Source: Pseudoxanthomonas sp. J35 (lineage in GTDB: Bacteria; Pseudomonadota; Gammaproteobacteria; Xanthomonadales; Xanthomonadaceae). From it: a stretch of DNA of 64,000 nucleotides. The stretch lies in assembly GCF_000513995.1 (NCBI RefSeq), contig NZ_KI911337.1, positions 51,523 to 115,522 of the forward strand, written 5' to 3'. Numbering within the stretch: the stretch's first letter is position 1; each line of letters begins with the position of its first letter. Made by a program: the position numbers and the translations under genes. Below the pieces are notes generated by a model. That model was not told the DNA's origin. It saw only the letters and a program-made list of their open reading frames with translations, and ran no database searches. Shown here piece after piece: positions 21,419 through 30,644 of the stretch.

Positions 21419-23107
21419 TTACATCCGCTCCGGCGCGCTGACGCCGAGGAGGCCGAGGCCGTTCGCCAGGCCCTGCCGCACGGCCAGCGCCAGCGCCAGG
21501 CGCGCGTCGCGCAGGTCGGCGTCCTCCACCAGCACGGGGGTGTTCGCGTACCAGGTGTGGAAAGCATAGGCCAGTTCGCGCAGGTACTGGGCGACCAGGT
21601 GCGGTTCCAGCGACTGGCCCGCTGCCTCGACCACTTCCGGATAGCGCGACAGCTCGATCATCAGCGCCAGCGAGCCTTCGTCGTCCAGCTTCGCCAGCTG
21701 CGCCAGGGCGTTGGCCTGGTCCCAGGCGTAGCCCTTCTCGGCGGCCTGACGCAGCAGCGCGCACACGCGGGCGTGGGCGTACTGCACGTAGAACACCGGG
21801 TTGTCGTTGCTCTGCTGGCGCGCCAGGTCGATGTCGAACACCAGCTGCGAATCGGGCTTGCGCGCGATCAGGAACCAGCGGGTCGCGTCGCGCCCGGCTT
21901 CCTCGATCAGGTCGCGCAGGGTCAGGTAGGAGCCGGCGCGCTTGGACAGCTTCACTTCCTCGCCGCCACGCATCACCGTGACCATCTGGTGCAGCACGTA
22001 TTCCGGCCAGCCCTTGGGGATGCCCACGTCCAGCGCCTGCAGGCCGGCGCGCACGCGCGCCAGCGAACCGTGGTGGTCGGCGCCCAGCTCGGTGATCGCG
22101 CGCTCGTAGCCGCGCTGCCACTTGCTCAGGTGGTAGGCCACGTCCGGCACGAAGTACGTGTAGGTGCCGTCGGACTTGCGCATCACCCGGTCCTTGTCGT
22201 CGCCGAACTCGGTGGTGCGCAGCCACAGCGCGCCGCCTTCCTCGTACGTATGGCCCTTCGCGGTCAGCTCGCGCACGGTCTCCTCGACCTTGCCGTCGCG
22301 ATACAGCGAGCTCTCCAGGAAGTAGATGTCGAAGTCGACGCCGAACGCGGCCAGGTCCTGGTTCTGCTCGTTGCGCAGGTAGGCCACGGCGAAGCGGCGG
22401 ATCGCCTCGATGTCCTCCACGTCGCCGCTGCCGGTGACCGCGTGGCCCTCGATCTCCACGGTGTCGCCGCGCAGGTAGGCGTCGGCCACGTCCTGGATGT
22501 AGTCGCCGTTGTAGGCCTCCGCCGGCCAGTCGGCGTCGCCGGGCCTGGACCCGCGCAGGCGCGCCTGCACCGAGCGGGCCAGGTTCTCGATCTGCACGCC
22601 GGCGTCGTTGTAGTAGAACTCGCGCTTGACCTTCCAGCCGTTGGCGTCGAGCACGCGGGCGATGCAGTCGCCGATCGCCGCGGCGCGGCCGTGGCCGACG
22701 TGCAGCGGGCCGGTCGGGTTGGCCGAGACGTACTCCACGCCGGCGGTGCGGCCCTGGCCGGAGGTGTTGCGGCCGTACTCGGCGCCGTGGCGCAGGGCGG
22801 CGGCGACCTCGCGCTGCCAGGCGCCGGGGCTGAGGTGGAAGTTGATGAAGCCCGGCCCGGCGATCTCGACCCGGGCGACGTCGTCGCTGGCCGGCAGCGC
22901 GGCGACCAGCGCCTGCGCCAGCGCGCGCGGACTGGTGCGCGCGGCCTTGGCCAGCAGCATCGCCGCGTTGGTGGCGAAGTCGCCGTGCTCGCGGGTCTTG
23001 GGCCGCTCGATGACGAAGTCGGGGGTGGGCGCGTCGGCGGGCAGGGTGCCGGCAGCGCGCAGCGCTTCGATGCCCTGGGAAACCAGGGCGCTGAGAAGGA
23101 TCTTCAC
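21419..23107 (-). CDS. argS: Arginyl-tRNA synthetase
   Basis: Class I aminoacyl-tRNA synthetase charging tRNA-Arg in the cytoplasm. 562 aa is usual. It shows the N-terminal Add1 domain, the HIGH-type signature [17 protein letters not shown] near 125, a degenerate KMSKS as [12 protein letters not shown] near 380 (normal for bacterial ArgS), and the C-terminal DALR anticodon domain ([13 protein letters not shown]). Start GTG 23107 ([20 protein letters not shown]) gives the family N-terminus; the frame further upstream runs through a REP element and is not coding. No strong Shine-Dalgarno is seen before it. Confidence 0.95.
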   Translation of the reverse strand: MKILLSALVSQGIEALRAAGTLPADAPTPDFVIERPKTREHGDFATNAAMLLAKAARTSPRALAQALVAALPASDDVARVEIAGPGFINFHLSPGAWQREVAAALRHGAEYGRNTSGQGRTAGVEYVSANPTGPLHVGHGRAAAIGDCIARVLDANGWKVKREFYYNDAGVQIENLARSVQARLRGSRPGDADWPAEAYNGDYIQDVADAYLRGDTVEIEGHAVTGSGDVEDIEAIRRFAVAYLRNEQNQDLAAFGVDFDIYFLESSLYRDGKVEETVRELTAKGHTYEEGGALWLRTTEFGDDKDRVMRKSDGTYTYFVPDVAYHLSKWQRGYERAITELGADHHGSLARVRAGLQALDVGIPKGWPEYVLHQMVTVMRGGEEVKLSKRAGSYLTLRDLIEEAGRDATRWFLIARKPDSQLVFDIDLARQQSNDNPVFYVQYAHARVCALLRQAAEKGYAWDQANALAQLAKLDDEGSLALMIELSRYPEVVEAAGQSLEPHLVAQYLRELAYAFHTWYANTPVLVEDADLRDARLALALAVRQGLANGLGLLGVSAPERM

Positions 23108-23191
23108 TCGGGGGACGGTTTCATGCGGTCTGGCCGGGCATTTTACCCGCTCTGCCGGACCGGGGCGGGCGGCGGGGCGGGGCGGGGCGCC

Positions 23192-23268
23192 GTAGAGTCG
23201 GGCTTGCCCGACTCCCCCGCCTGGTGTCCCCGGGCGGATGAGGAGCAGCGGGGCAAGCCCCGCTCTAC
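23192..23268. repeat. GTAG-type REP pair (copy A)
   Basis: Begins GTAG and ends CTAC. Two hairpins: GAGTCGGGC/GCCCGACTC with loop TT (23195-23214) and AGCGGGGC/GCCCCGCT with loop AA (23247-23264), separated by 32 bases containing CCCCGCCTGGTG. A second element with the same plan lies at 28191-28268. The form recalls the GTAG-headed SMAG REP elements of Stenotrophomonas, usually mobilised by RAYT transposases; none is in the window. Confidence 0.8.
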
Positions 23269-23330
23269 GACGGTGCCGGCCGCCGCGGCGGGGGAGGCGG
23301 CCCGGAGACCGCCCCCGCCGCGGCGCCGGC

Positions 23331-24005
23331 TCAGACCAGTCCCCGCGCGGCCATCGACACCGGCTCGCCATCGCCGACCACGAAGTGGTCCAGCAGCCGG
23401 ATCTCCACCAGGCCCAGCGCCTGCTTCAGCCGCGCGGTCACCGCACGGTCGGCCGCCGACGGGTCGCTGCAGCCGGAGGGGTGGTTGTGGCCGACGATCA
23501 CCGCCGCGGCATTGTGCGCCAGCGCCCGCCGCACGACCTCGCGCGGATGCACCTCGGCGCCGTCGATGGTGCCGTGGAACAGCTCCTCGAAGGCCAGCGC
23601 CCGGTGCCGGGTGTCCAGGAACAGCACCGCGAACACCTCGTGCGGGCGGCTGCGCAGGCGCCGGGCGAAGTAGCGGCCGGCGGCGGCCGGGTCGGTCAGC
23701 GCCTCGCCGCGCTCCAGTGCCGCCGCCAGGTGGCGGTTGCCCAGCTCCAGCGCCGCCGCCAGCTGGCAGGCCCGGGCCGGACCCAGCCCGGGCAGCCGCG
23801 CCAGCCCGGCCGGCGGCCGGTCCAGCAGGGCGCGCAGCGGCCCGTGGCTGGCCAGCAGCTCGCGGGCGGTCTGCACCGCGTCGCGGCCGTGCAGGCCGGA
23901 GCCGAGGAAGATGGCGAGCAGTTCGGCGTCCGACAGCCCGGCCGGGCCGCGGGCCAGCAGCCTTTCCCGGGGGCGTTCGTCGCTGGGCCAGTCGCGGATG
24001 CGCAT
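23331..24005 (-). CDS. radC: RadC family JAB/MPN-domain protein
   Basis: A 224-aa protein with an N-terminal helix-hairpin-helix region ([21 protein letters not shown] near 68-90) and a C-terminal JAB1/MPN metalloprotease-like domain (about 105-222) holding the metal motif [13 protein letters not shown] with the catalytic Glu in [20 protein letters not shown]. Named for DNA repair, but the activity is unproven and the original radC phenotype was reassigned to recG. Full length. Divergent from coaBC, with about 95 bp between them. Confidence 0.92.
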   Translation of the reverse strand: MRIRDWPSDERPRERLLARGPAGLSDAELLAIFLGSGLHGRDAVQTARELLASHGPLRALLDRPPAGLARLPGLGPARACQLAAALELGNRHLAAALERGEALTDPAAAGRYFARRLRSRPHEVFAVLFLDTRHRALAFEELFHGTIDGAEVHPREVVRRALAHNAAAVIVGHNHPSGCSDPSAADRAVTARLKQALGLVEIRLLDHFVVGDGEPVSMAARGLV

Positions 24006-24101
24006 GCGGCCACTGTGCCGTCCGGCGGCGACGCGCGGGATCGGCCGCTGCCGGCGCTTGGAGTAAGCTGGACACCCTGTTCAGCGTAGGAAAACGCCCG
24101 C

Positions 24102-25352
24102 GTGAGTGTCACCGCCAACCGCCCGCTTGCCGGGCAGCGGATCCTGCTGTGCGTCGGGGGCGGGATTGCCGCCTACAAGGCGCTGGAGCTCGTGCGTCGC
24201 CTGCGCGATGCCGGCGCGGACGTGCAGGTGGCGATGACCGCCGGCGCGCAGCAGTTCGTCACCCCGCTCAGCTTCCAGGCCCTGTCCGGCTATCCGGCGC
24301 GCACCACGCTGTGGGACAGCGCCGCCGAGCAGGCGATGGGCCACCTGGAACTGGCGCACTGGGCCGACCGCGTGGTCGTCGCCCCGGCCACCGCCGACCT
24401 GCTCGCGCGCCTGGCCCACGGCATGGCCGACGACCTGGTCACCACCCTGTGCCTGGCCACCGAGGCGCCGCTGGCGGTCGCCCCGGCGATGAACCACCGC
24501 ATGTGGAAGCACCCGGCCACCGTCGCCAACGTCGGGCTGCTGCGCTCGCGCGGCGTGCAGGTGATCGGCCCGGACGACGGCCCGCTGGCCGAAGGCGAAT
24601 CCGGACCGGGCCGCCTGCGCGAGCCGGACGCCATCGTCGCCGAGCTGGCCGGCGTCGCCCCGCCCGCGGCGACCCCGGCCGCGCCGGGCGCGTTGCAGGG
24701 CCTGCGTGTGGTGGTCACCGCCGGCCCGACCTACGAGGACCTCGACCCGGTCCGCTACCTGGGTAACCGCAGCAGCGGCAAGATGGGCTTCGCCGTCGCC
24801 GCCAGCGCCGCGCGCGCCGGCGCCGAGGTGGTGCTGGTCGCCGGGCCGGTGCAGCTGGACACGCCGCCGGGCGTGCAGCGGGTCGACGTGCGCTCGGCCG
24901 CGCAGATGCGCGACGCGGTCGACGCGGCGCTGCCGGCGGACGTCTACATCGGCGCCGCCGCGGTGGCCGACTACACCCCGCGCGCGTTCTCGCCGAAAAA
25001 GATCAAGAAGACCGGCACCGGCGAAACCCTCGCCCTGGACCTGGTGCGCACGCCGGACATCCTTGCCGAGGTCGCCAGCCGGGAGGACGCCGGGCTGAAG
25101 CTGGTGGTGGGGTTCGCCGCCGAAACCCACAACGTGGCCGACTACGCGCGGCAGAAGCTGGAGGCCAAGCGCCTGGACCTGATCGTCGCCAACCGCGTCG
25201 GCGTGCCCGGCACCGGTTTCGAGAGCGACGACAACGCCATGACCGCGTACTGGCCCGGCGGCGAGCGCGATTTCCCGCCGGCGCCGAAGCTGCGCCTGGC
25301 CGATGGCCTGGTCGAGCTGGTCGCCGAGCGGCTGCGGGCGGACGCGCGATGA
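24102..25352 (+). CDS. coaBC: Bifunctional phosphopantothenoylcysteine decarboxylase / synthetase
   Basis: Two steps of coenzyme A synthesis: joins 4'-phosphopantothenate to cysteine (CoaB, CTP-dependent, C-terminal) and decarboxylates it to 4'-phosphopantetheine (CoaC, FMN, N-terminal). CoaC region 1-190 has [15 protein letters not shown], the active His in [17 protein letters not shown] and [13 protein letters not shown]. CoaB from about 205 has [27 protein letters not shown] and the Lys block SPKKIKKTG. The linker is Ala/Pro-rich. Start GTG 24102 after TAGGAAAA; 416 aa is usual. It overlaps dut by ATGA. Confidence 0.96.
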   Translation: MSVTANRPLAGQRILLCVGGGIAAYKALELVRRLRDAGADVQVAMTAGAQQFVTPLSFQALSGYPARTTLWDSAAEQAMGHLELAHWADRVVVAPATADLLARLAHGMADDLVTTLCLATEAPLAVAPAMNHRMWKHPATVANVGLLRSRGVQVIGPDDGPLAEGESGPGRLREPDAIVAELAGVAPPAATPAAPGALQGLRVVVTAGPTYEDLDPVRYLGNRSSGKMGFAVAASAARAGAEVVLVAGPVQLDTPPGVQRVDVRSAAQMRDAVDAALPADVYIGAAAVADYTPRAFSPKKIKKTGTGETLALDLVRTPDILAEVASREDAGLKLVVGFAAETHNVADYARQKLEAKRLDLIVANRVGVPGTGFESDDNAMTAYWPGGERDFPPAPKLRLADGLVELVAERLRADAR

Positions 25353-25813
25353 GCCGGGTCCACGAACTGGAAGTGCGCGTGCTCGACCCGCGTTTCGGCG
25401 CGGAGTGGCCGCTGCCCGAGTACGCGACCGCCGCCAGCGCCGGCATGGACCTGCGCGCGGCGATCGCAGGCGAGCTGGTGCTGCAGCCGGGCGACGCCGA
25501 GCTCGTCCCCAGCGGCCTGTCGATCCACGTCGCCGACCCGGGGCTGTGCGCGCTGGTGCTGCCGCGTTCGGGCCTGGGCCACCGCCACGGCATCGTGCTG
25601 GGCAACGGCACCGGCCTGATCGACGCCGATTACCAGGGGCCGCTGCTGATCAGCGTGTGGAACCGAGGCCGCGAGGCGTTCCGGATCCGCCCGGGCGACC
25701 GCATCGCCCAGCTGGTCCTGGCACCGATCGTGCGGGCAAAACTGAAGGTGGTCGAAAGCTTCGCCGGCTCCGCGCGCGGCGAAGGGGGGTTCGGCCACAC
25801 CGGAGTACGTTGA
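25349..25813 (+). CDS. dut: dUTP diphosphatase
   Basis: Hydrolyses dUTP to dUMP and PPi, keeping uracil out of DNA and feeding dTMP synthesis. A trimeric 154-aa enzyme with all five motifs: [43 protein letters not shown] and the C-terminal glycine-rich [11 protein letters not shown] arm. Translation is coupled to coaBC through an ATGA overlap and it is followed 18 bp later by the algC-type gene, the usual order in gammaproteobacteria. Confidence 0.97.
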   Translation: MSRVHELEVRVLDPRFGAEWPLPEYATAASAGMDLRAAIAGELVLQPGDAELVPSGLSIHVADPGLCALVLPRSGLGHRHGIVLGNGTGLIDADYQGPLLISVWNRGREAFRIRPGDRIAQLVLAPIVRAKLKVVESFAGSARGEGGFGHTGVR

Positions 25814-25831
25814 CAGGGGGAACTGGAGACG

Positions 25832-28162
25832 ATGGGCCAGATGGATACAGGACGGGGAGCGCAGGTGAAGCGCAGTGGACCGCTGCTGGCGGTGCTGCTG
25901 GTGCTGATCGCCGCGTGGGTCGGCTGGAGCGGGGTGCAGCAGTGGCGCGGCGACGTCCGTGCCGGGCAGCTGGGCGCGGCGCGCGACCAGATGGTCTCGG
26001 CGGCGACAACCGCCATCGCCGCGCAGACCCGCGAACTGGCCATGCGGCTGGCCCGGGAAGACGTGCAGGCCGCGCTGGCCAGCAGCGACACCGCCGCCGC
26101 CGGCACCGCCCTGGTCGATGGCTGGAACGGCGCCGGCCCGGCACAGTTCCTGCCGGCCAGCCTGGCCCCGGCCTACGCCGACACGGCCAGTTTCGGCTAC
26201 GCGCGCCTGGGCCTGCTGGAGAAGGCGCTGGCCGACAACGCCGCCACGGCGATGATCGTGCGCGAGGAAGGCAAGCCGTGGCTGGGCGTGGCCGCGCCGG
26301 CGACCGTGTCTGGCGCGCCGGCGGTGGTCTACGTGCGCCTGCCGCTGGGCGTGGTCACCGCCGCCGTCGAACAGGCGCCGGTGCCCGATGGCGCCTACCT
26401 GGCGCTGCGCCAGGGCAACTACAACGTCGCCGAGCGCGGCGACGGCTCGCTGGCCAGCAGCGCCGACGTGCTGTCGCGCGAGGTCGGCAAGACCGGCCTG
26501 CGCGCCGCCGCCGCGCTGCCGGACGTGGAGAGCGGCCCGTTCGGGCTGGGTGCGCTGCAGTGCCTGGTCCTGGCCGGCCTGCTGCTGGTGCTGGCCGTGC
26601 TGGTGCTGCTGATGGCGCAGGGCAAGCTGCCGAAGCTGAAGGTCCGCAAGGCCGCCGAGGAGCCCGGGGACGCCGAACCGACCCTGGGCGAGGCCCTGCA
26701 GCGCGAGCAGGCCTCGGCCCCGGCTGCGCCCGCCGCGCGTGCGGCCACCCCGGCGCCGGCGGCCATCGGGGTCGAGATCGACCCGGGCATCTTCCGCGCC
26801 TACGACATCCGCGGCGTGGTCGGTCGCGACCTCACCCCGCAGGTCGCCACGCTGATCGGCCAGGCCATCGGCAACCTGATGGAAGAGAAGGGCCTGACCG
26901 ACATCGTGGTCGGCCGCGATGGCCGCCTGTCCGGCCCCGAGCTGGCCGCCGGCCTGGTCGAAGGCCTGCGCCGCGCCGGGCGCAACGTCATCGACGTGGG
27001 CCGCGTGCCCACGCCGGTGGTGTATTTCGCCGCCTACCACCTGCGCGCCGGCAGCGGCGTGGCGGTAACCGGCAGCCACAACCCGCCGGACTACAACGGC
27101 TTCAAGATCGTGGTCGGTGGCGAGACCCTCTCCGGCGACGCGATCCAGGACCTGTGCGAGCGCATCCGCGAAGGCCGCCTGCTGCAGGCCGCCGCGCCCG
27201 GTTCGCTGCAGCAGCAGTCGGTGGACGAGGACTACATCCGCCGCATCGCCGACGACGTGCAGGCCGAGCGCCCGCTGAAGGTCGTGGTCGACGCCGGCAA
27301 CGGCGTCGCCGGCGACATCGCCCCGCGCCTGCTCGAGGCGATCGGCGCCGAGGTGATCCCGCTGTACTGCGAGGTCGACGGCAACTTCCCCAACCACCAC
27401 CCGGACCCGAGCGAGCCGCGCAACCTCGAGGACCTGGTGCAGATGGTCCAGCGCTTCGACGCCGACCTGGGCGTGGCCTTCGATGGCGACGGCGACCGCC
27501 TGGGCGTGGTGACGAAGGAAGGCCGCATCGTCTTCCCGGACCGCCTGCTGATGCTGTTCGCCGCCGACGTGCTGCAGCGCAATCCCGGCGCGCTGGTGAT
27601 CTACGACGTCAAGTGCACCGGCCGCCTGCAGGACTACATCCTGCGCAACGGCGGCAGCCCGATGATGTGGAAGACCGGGCATTCGCTGATCAAGGCCAAG
27701 ATGCGCGAGACCGAGGCGGAGCTGGCCGGCGAGATGAGCGGCCACTTCTTCTTCAAGGAGCGCTGGTACGGCTTCGACGATGGCCTGTACTCGGCCGCGC
27801 GCCTGCTGGAAATCCTCGCCGGCCGTTTCGAGACCCCGTCGGAGGTGCTCGACGAGCTGCCCGGCGGCGTTTCCACGCCGGAGATCAAGGTGCCGGTGGA
27901 GGGCAATCCACACGCGCTGGTGGAGCGCTTCGTCCAGGCCGCGCAGGTGGAGGAGTCGCCGTTCGCCGGCGCACGCCTGACCACCATCGACGGCCTGCGT
28001 GCCGACTGGAGCGACGGCTGGGGCCTGCTGCGCGCGTCCAACACCACGCCGGTGCTGGTGCTGCGCTTCGAGGCCGACGACGATGCCGCGCTGCGGCGGA
28101 TCAAGGACCTGTACCGCGAGCAGCTGCGCGCGCTGCTGCCGGACGCGGCGCTGGATTTCTGA
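25832..28162 (+). CDS. algC: Phosphomannomutase/phosphoglucomutase with membrane-anchored sensor-like N-terminus
   Basis: Interconverts mannose-6-P/mannose-1-P and glucose-6-P/glucose-1-P for LPS and exopolysaccharide. At 776 aa it is much longer than the 460-aa catalytic core. Residues 1-310 are an extension with a membrane span at about 17-36, an extracytoplasmic domain of about 200 residues, a second span at about 236-262 and an Ala/Pro linker. The mutase domain starts near 312 (GIFRAYDIRGVVGRDLTP) with phospho-Ser415 in TGSHNPPD, metal loop FDGDGDRLG, sugar loop GEMSGHFFF and phosphate loop RASNTTP. The extension resembles the long form of Pseudomonas AlgC. GGAG precedes ATG 25832. Confidence 0.93.
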   Translation: MGQMDTGRGAQVKRSGPLLAVLLVLIAAWVGWSGVQQWRGDVRAGQLGAARDQMVSAATTAIAAQTRELAMRLAREDVQAALASSDTAAAGTALVDGWNGAGPAQFLPASLAPAYADTASFGYARLGLLEKALADNAATAMIVREEGKPWLGVAAPATVSGAPAVVYVRLPLGVVTAAVEQAPVPDGAYLALRQGNYNVAERGDGSLASSADVLSREVGKTGLRAAAALPDVESGPFGLGALQCLVLAGLLLVLAVLVLLMAQGKLPKLKVRKAAEEPGDAEPTLGEALQREQASAPAAPAARAATPAPAAIGVEIDPGIFRAYDIRGVVGRDLTPQVATLIGQAIGNLMEEKGLTDIVVGRDGRLSGPELAAGLVEGLRRAGRNVIDVGRVPTPVVYFAAYHLRAGSGVAVTGSHNPPDYNGFKIVVGGETLSGDAIQDLCERIREGRLLQAAAPGSLQQQSVDEDYIRRIADDVQAERPLKVVVDAGNGVAGDIAPRLLEAIGAEVIPLYCEVDGNFPNHHPDPSEPRNLEDLVQMVQRFDADLGVAFDGDGDRLGVVTKEGRIVFPDRLLMLFAADVLQRNPGALVIYDVKCTGRLQDYILRNGGSPMMWKTGHSLIKAKMRETEAELAGEMSGHFFFKERWYGFDDGLYSAARLLEILAGRFETPSEVLDELPGGVSTPEIKVPVEGNPHALVERFVQAAQVEESPFAGARLTTIDGLRADWSDGWGLLRASNTTPVLVLRFEADDDAALRRIKDLYREQLRALLPDAALDF

Positions 28163-28190
28163 TCCGCCTCCCTCTCCGGAAGATCACCCC

Positions 28191-28268
28191 GTAGAGTCGG
28201 GCCTGCCCGACTCCCCCGCCTGGTGGAGCGACGCCACGGGAAGAGCAGCGGGGCAAGCCCCGCTCTAC
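28191..28268. repeat. GTAG-type REP pair (copy B)
   Basis: Same plan as the element at 23192: GTAG head, stem GAGTCGGGC/GCCCGACTC around CT (28194-28213), then CCCCGCCTGGTG, a variable centre, stem AGCGGGGC/GCCCCGCT around AA (28247-28264) and CTAC tail. It sits between the convergent algC and DUF4124-like genes, where it could end both messages. Confidence 0.8.
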
Positions 28269-28327
28269 GGGGTTGGAGGACGCCGGGGCGGGTGAATCCG
28301 GCCGGGCGCGCCGGCGCGCAGGTCCGC

Positions 28328-29029
28328 TTACGGCGCCGGTGGAGTCGCCGCTGCCGTGGCGGCGCCGGCGTCGCCGGCGGCCGGGGCGATGCCCTTCAGC
28401 TCGCGGTAGCGCTGCAGGGTCTGCTCGATCTCGGTGTCCAGCTCGCCGCGCTGCCGTTCGTAGCTGGCCTGCAGGGCGGTGTTGTAGCGCAGCTGGGCGT
28501 GGCGGGCGCGGATGTCGTTGGCGATCTTCTCCGGCACCGGCTTGCCGGACAGCTCGCGCTCGCCGGCGGTGCGCAGCAGGGTGACCAGGCCCTCGCGCAG
28601 GCTGGTGACGTTGTAGCGCGTGGTGGCGATGCTGTTGTCGACCAGGTTGACCCGCTCGGCGAACACGCGGCGCAGTTCGTCCTCGGTCTGGAACGAGGTG
28701 AGCATGGCCTGGTCGGTGCGGCGGCGGGTCTCGGCGGCGGCGGCCTCGGTGCGGCGCACGGCCTCCTCCTCGGCCTGGGCGGCGCGCTCGACGTCGGTGA
28801 GCGCGCGCTGCACCTCTGCGGTAGTGCGCATCATGCCGCTGCCGGAGCTGATCTCCTCGCGGGCGACGCCCAGCGCCTCCGGCGGCAGCGAATCGGCGCA
28901 GATCCGCTTGCCGTCCTGGTCCCAGCAATAGAGCTTCTTCTTGCCGGCCTTTTCCTGCGCCGCGACGGGCAAGGCCACGGCGGCCAACAGCGCGACCAGC
29001 AGCGGTCGCCATGTCTTCGTCACTGGCAT
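28328..29029 (-). CDS. Exported DUF4124-like protein with coiled coil
   Basis: A 233-aa predicted periplasmic protein of unknown function. A signal peptide (residues 1-24, WRPLLVALLAAVALPVAAQ) leads to a short DUF4124-like segment (KKLYCWDQDGKRICADSLPPEA). A long helical, probably coiled-coil region from about 75 to 215 follows (many Glu/Arg/Ala; TRYNVTSLREGLVTLLRTAGERELSGKPVPEKI), then an Ala/Pro tail. The ATG at 29029 follows AGGGGG. It lies 22 bp downstream of pyrE on the same strand, so it may be co-transcribed; nothing ties it to pyrimidine synthesis. Confidence 0.75.
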   Translation of the reverse strand: MPVTKTWRPLLVALLAAVALPVAAQEKAGKKKLYCWDQDGKRICADSLPPEALGVAREEISSGSGMMRTTAEVQRALTDVERAAQAEEEAVRRTEAAAAETRRRTDQAMLTSFQTEDELRRVFAERVNLVDNSIATTRYNVTSLREGLVTLLRTAGERELSGKPVPEKIANDIRARHAQLRYNTALQASYERQRGELDTEIEQTLQRYRELKGIAPAAGDAGAATAAATPPAP

Positions 29030-29051
29030 CACGGCAGCCCCCTGCTGTCAC

Positions 29052-29711
29052 TCAGCCGTTGGTTTGGCAGCCGTAGCGGGCGCGGTAGGCCTGCAGCGGT
29101 GCGCGGAATGCCGAAAGTGTGTCCTTTCCGTCGGCGAATGCAAGCAGGTCGGCCAGGCCGGCCACCGCCAGCACCGGCACGCCGGCCTCGGCGGACACCG
29201 CCTGGGCGGCCGAACGGCGGTCCTGCTCGCCGGCGATCTCCTGCCGGTCCAGGGCGACCACGATCCCGGCCGCGGTGCCGCCGGCGCCGGCGATGATGCC
29301 CAGCGCCTCGCGGATGGCCGTGCCGGCGGTGATCACGTCGTCCACCACCAGCACCTTGCGCCCGGCCAGCGGCGCGCCGATCAGGCTGCCGCCCTCGCCG
29401 TGCGCCTTGGCTTCCTTGCGGTTGAACGCCAGCGGCAGGTCGCGGCCGCGGCGGGCGTACTCGCAGGCCAGCGCCGTGGCCAGCGGAATGCCCTTGTAGG
29501 CCGGGCCGAACAGCAGGTCGAACTCCACCCCGGCGGCGTCGATCGCATCGGCATAGCACGTCGCCAGCGCCGCCAGGCTGGCGCCGCTGTCGAAGCGGCC
29601 GGCGTTGAAGAAATACGGCGACAGCCGCCCGGACTTGAGGGTGAATTCGCCGAAACGCAGCGCGTCGGCGTCCAGGGCCAGCTGCAGGAAGCGGGTGCGG
29701 TGGTCGGACAT
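29052..29711 (-). CDS. pyrE: Orotate phosphoribosyltransferase
   Basis: Joins orotate to PRPP giving orotidine-5'-phosphate in de novo pyrimidine synthesis; cytoplasmic dimer. At 219 aa it is of normal length. Motifs: TLKSGRLSPYFFNAGRF near 22, FGPAYKGIPLATALA near 70, the flexible loop NRKEAKAHGEGG near 100 and the PRPP motif VLVVDDVITAGTAIRE near 122. ATG 29711 (MSDHRTRFLQLAL) is preferred over an upstream in-frame start at 29771. Divergent from xthA. Confidence 0.96.
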   Translation of the reverse strand: MSDHRTRFLQLALDADALRFGEFTLKSGRLSPYFFNAGRFDSGASLAALATCYADAIDAAGVEFDLLFGPAYKGIPLATALACEYARRGRDLPLAFNRKEAKAHGEGGSLIGAPLAGRKVLVVDDVITAGTAIREALGIIAGAGGTAAGIVVALDRQEIAGEQDRRSAAQAVSAEAGVPVLAVAGLADLLAFADGKDTLSAFRAPLQAYRARYGCQTNG

Positions 29712-29831
29712 CGCGGCGGAAAGTGAGGGGGGCCAATAGGATACCGCCGCGCGCCGGCCCGGGCGGGCCATGCCGGCCTACGGGCCGCCGGGATTGGTTA
29801 GGCTAGCCGCCTGTCCGACCGGTTTTCCTGC

Positions 29832-30644
29832 ATGCGCATCATCAGCTTCAACGCCAACGGCATCCGCTCCGCCGCGACCAAGGGTTTCTTCGACTGGCTC
29901 CAGGCCCAGGACGCCGACGTGGTGTGCCTGCAGGAGACCAAGTCGCAGGAGGACCAGCTCACCGATCCGCGCTTCCGCCCGGACGGCCACCACTGCTTCT
30001 ACCGCGACGCCACCACCAGGAAGGGCTACAGCGGCGTTGCGATCTATGCGAAGCGCGAGCCGGACGAGGTGCGCACCGCGCTGGGCCGCCCGGACTTCGA
30101 CGAGGAAGGCCGCTACATCGAGGCACGCTTCGGCAACCTGAGCGTGGTCTCGTTCTACATCCCGTCCGGCTCGTCGGGCGAGCTGCGCCAGGGCTACAAG
30201 TTCGAGGTGATGGAGTGGCTGCGGCCGATCCTCGACCAGTGGCTGGCCAGCGGCCGCGACTACGTGCTGTGCGGCGACTGGAACATCGTGCGCAGCCGCC
30301 TGGACATCAGGAACTGGACCTCCAACCAGAAGAACTCCGGCTGCCTGCCGCCCGAGCGCGCCTGGCTCAACGGCATGCTCTGCGACGACGGCGGCAGCGA
30401 CGGCACGCCGCCGCGCGCCGGCGGCTGGGTCGATGCCTACCGCAGGCTGCATCCGCAGGGCCAGGACTACACCTGGTGGAGCAACCGCGGCGCCGCGCGC
30501 GCCAACAACGTGGGGTGGCGCATCGACTACCAGTTCGTGACCCCGGCGCTGGGCCAGCGGGCGCGGGCGTGCTCGATCTACCGCGAGCAGCGCTTCTCCG
30601 ACCACGCGCCGTTCACCGTCGACTACGCGGACGCCGGCAAGTGA
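29832..30644 (+). CDS. xthA: Exodeoxyribonuclease III (AP endonuclease)
   Basis: Mg-dependent 3'-5' exonuclease and AP endonuclease of base excision repair. 270 aa. EEP-fold motifs: SFNANGIRSA (Asn7), CLQETKSQEDQL (catalytic Glu), FYIPSGSS, LCGDWNIVRSRLDIRNW (Asp, Asn), WRIDYQFVTP and SDHAPF (catalytic His). The gene is paired with the AmpG-like transporter by a GTGA overlap at 30641, so translation is likely coupled. Confidence 0.95.
   Translation: MRIISFNANGIRSAATKGFFDWLQAQDADVVCLQETKSQEDQLTDPRFRPDGHHCFYRDATTRKGYSGVAIYAKREPDEVRTALGRPDFDEEGRYIEARFGNLSVVSFYIPSGSSGELRQGYKFEVMEWLRPILDQWLASGRDYVLCGDWNIVRSRLDIRNWTSNQKNSGCLPPERAWLNGMLCDDGGSDGTPPRAGGWVDAYRRLHPQGQDYTWWSNRGAARANNVGWRIDYQFVTPALGQRARACSIYREQRFSDHAPFTVDYADAGK

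Noticed and set aside
29745..29790. A third GTAG REP element between pyrE and xthA
   Set aside because: CTAC end and GCCGGC palindromes are present but the paired stems and the CCCCGCCTGGTG segment of the other two copies are missing.
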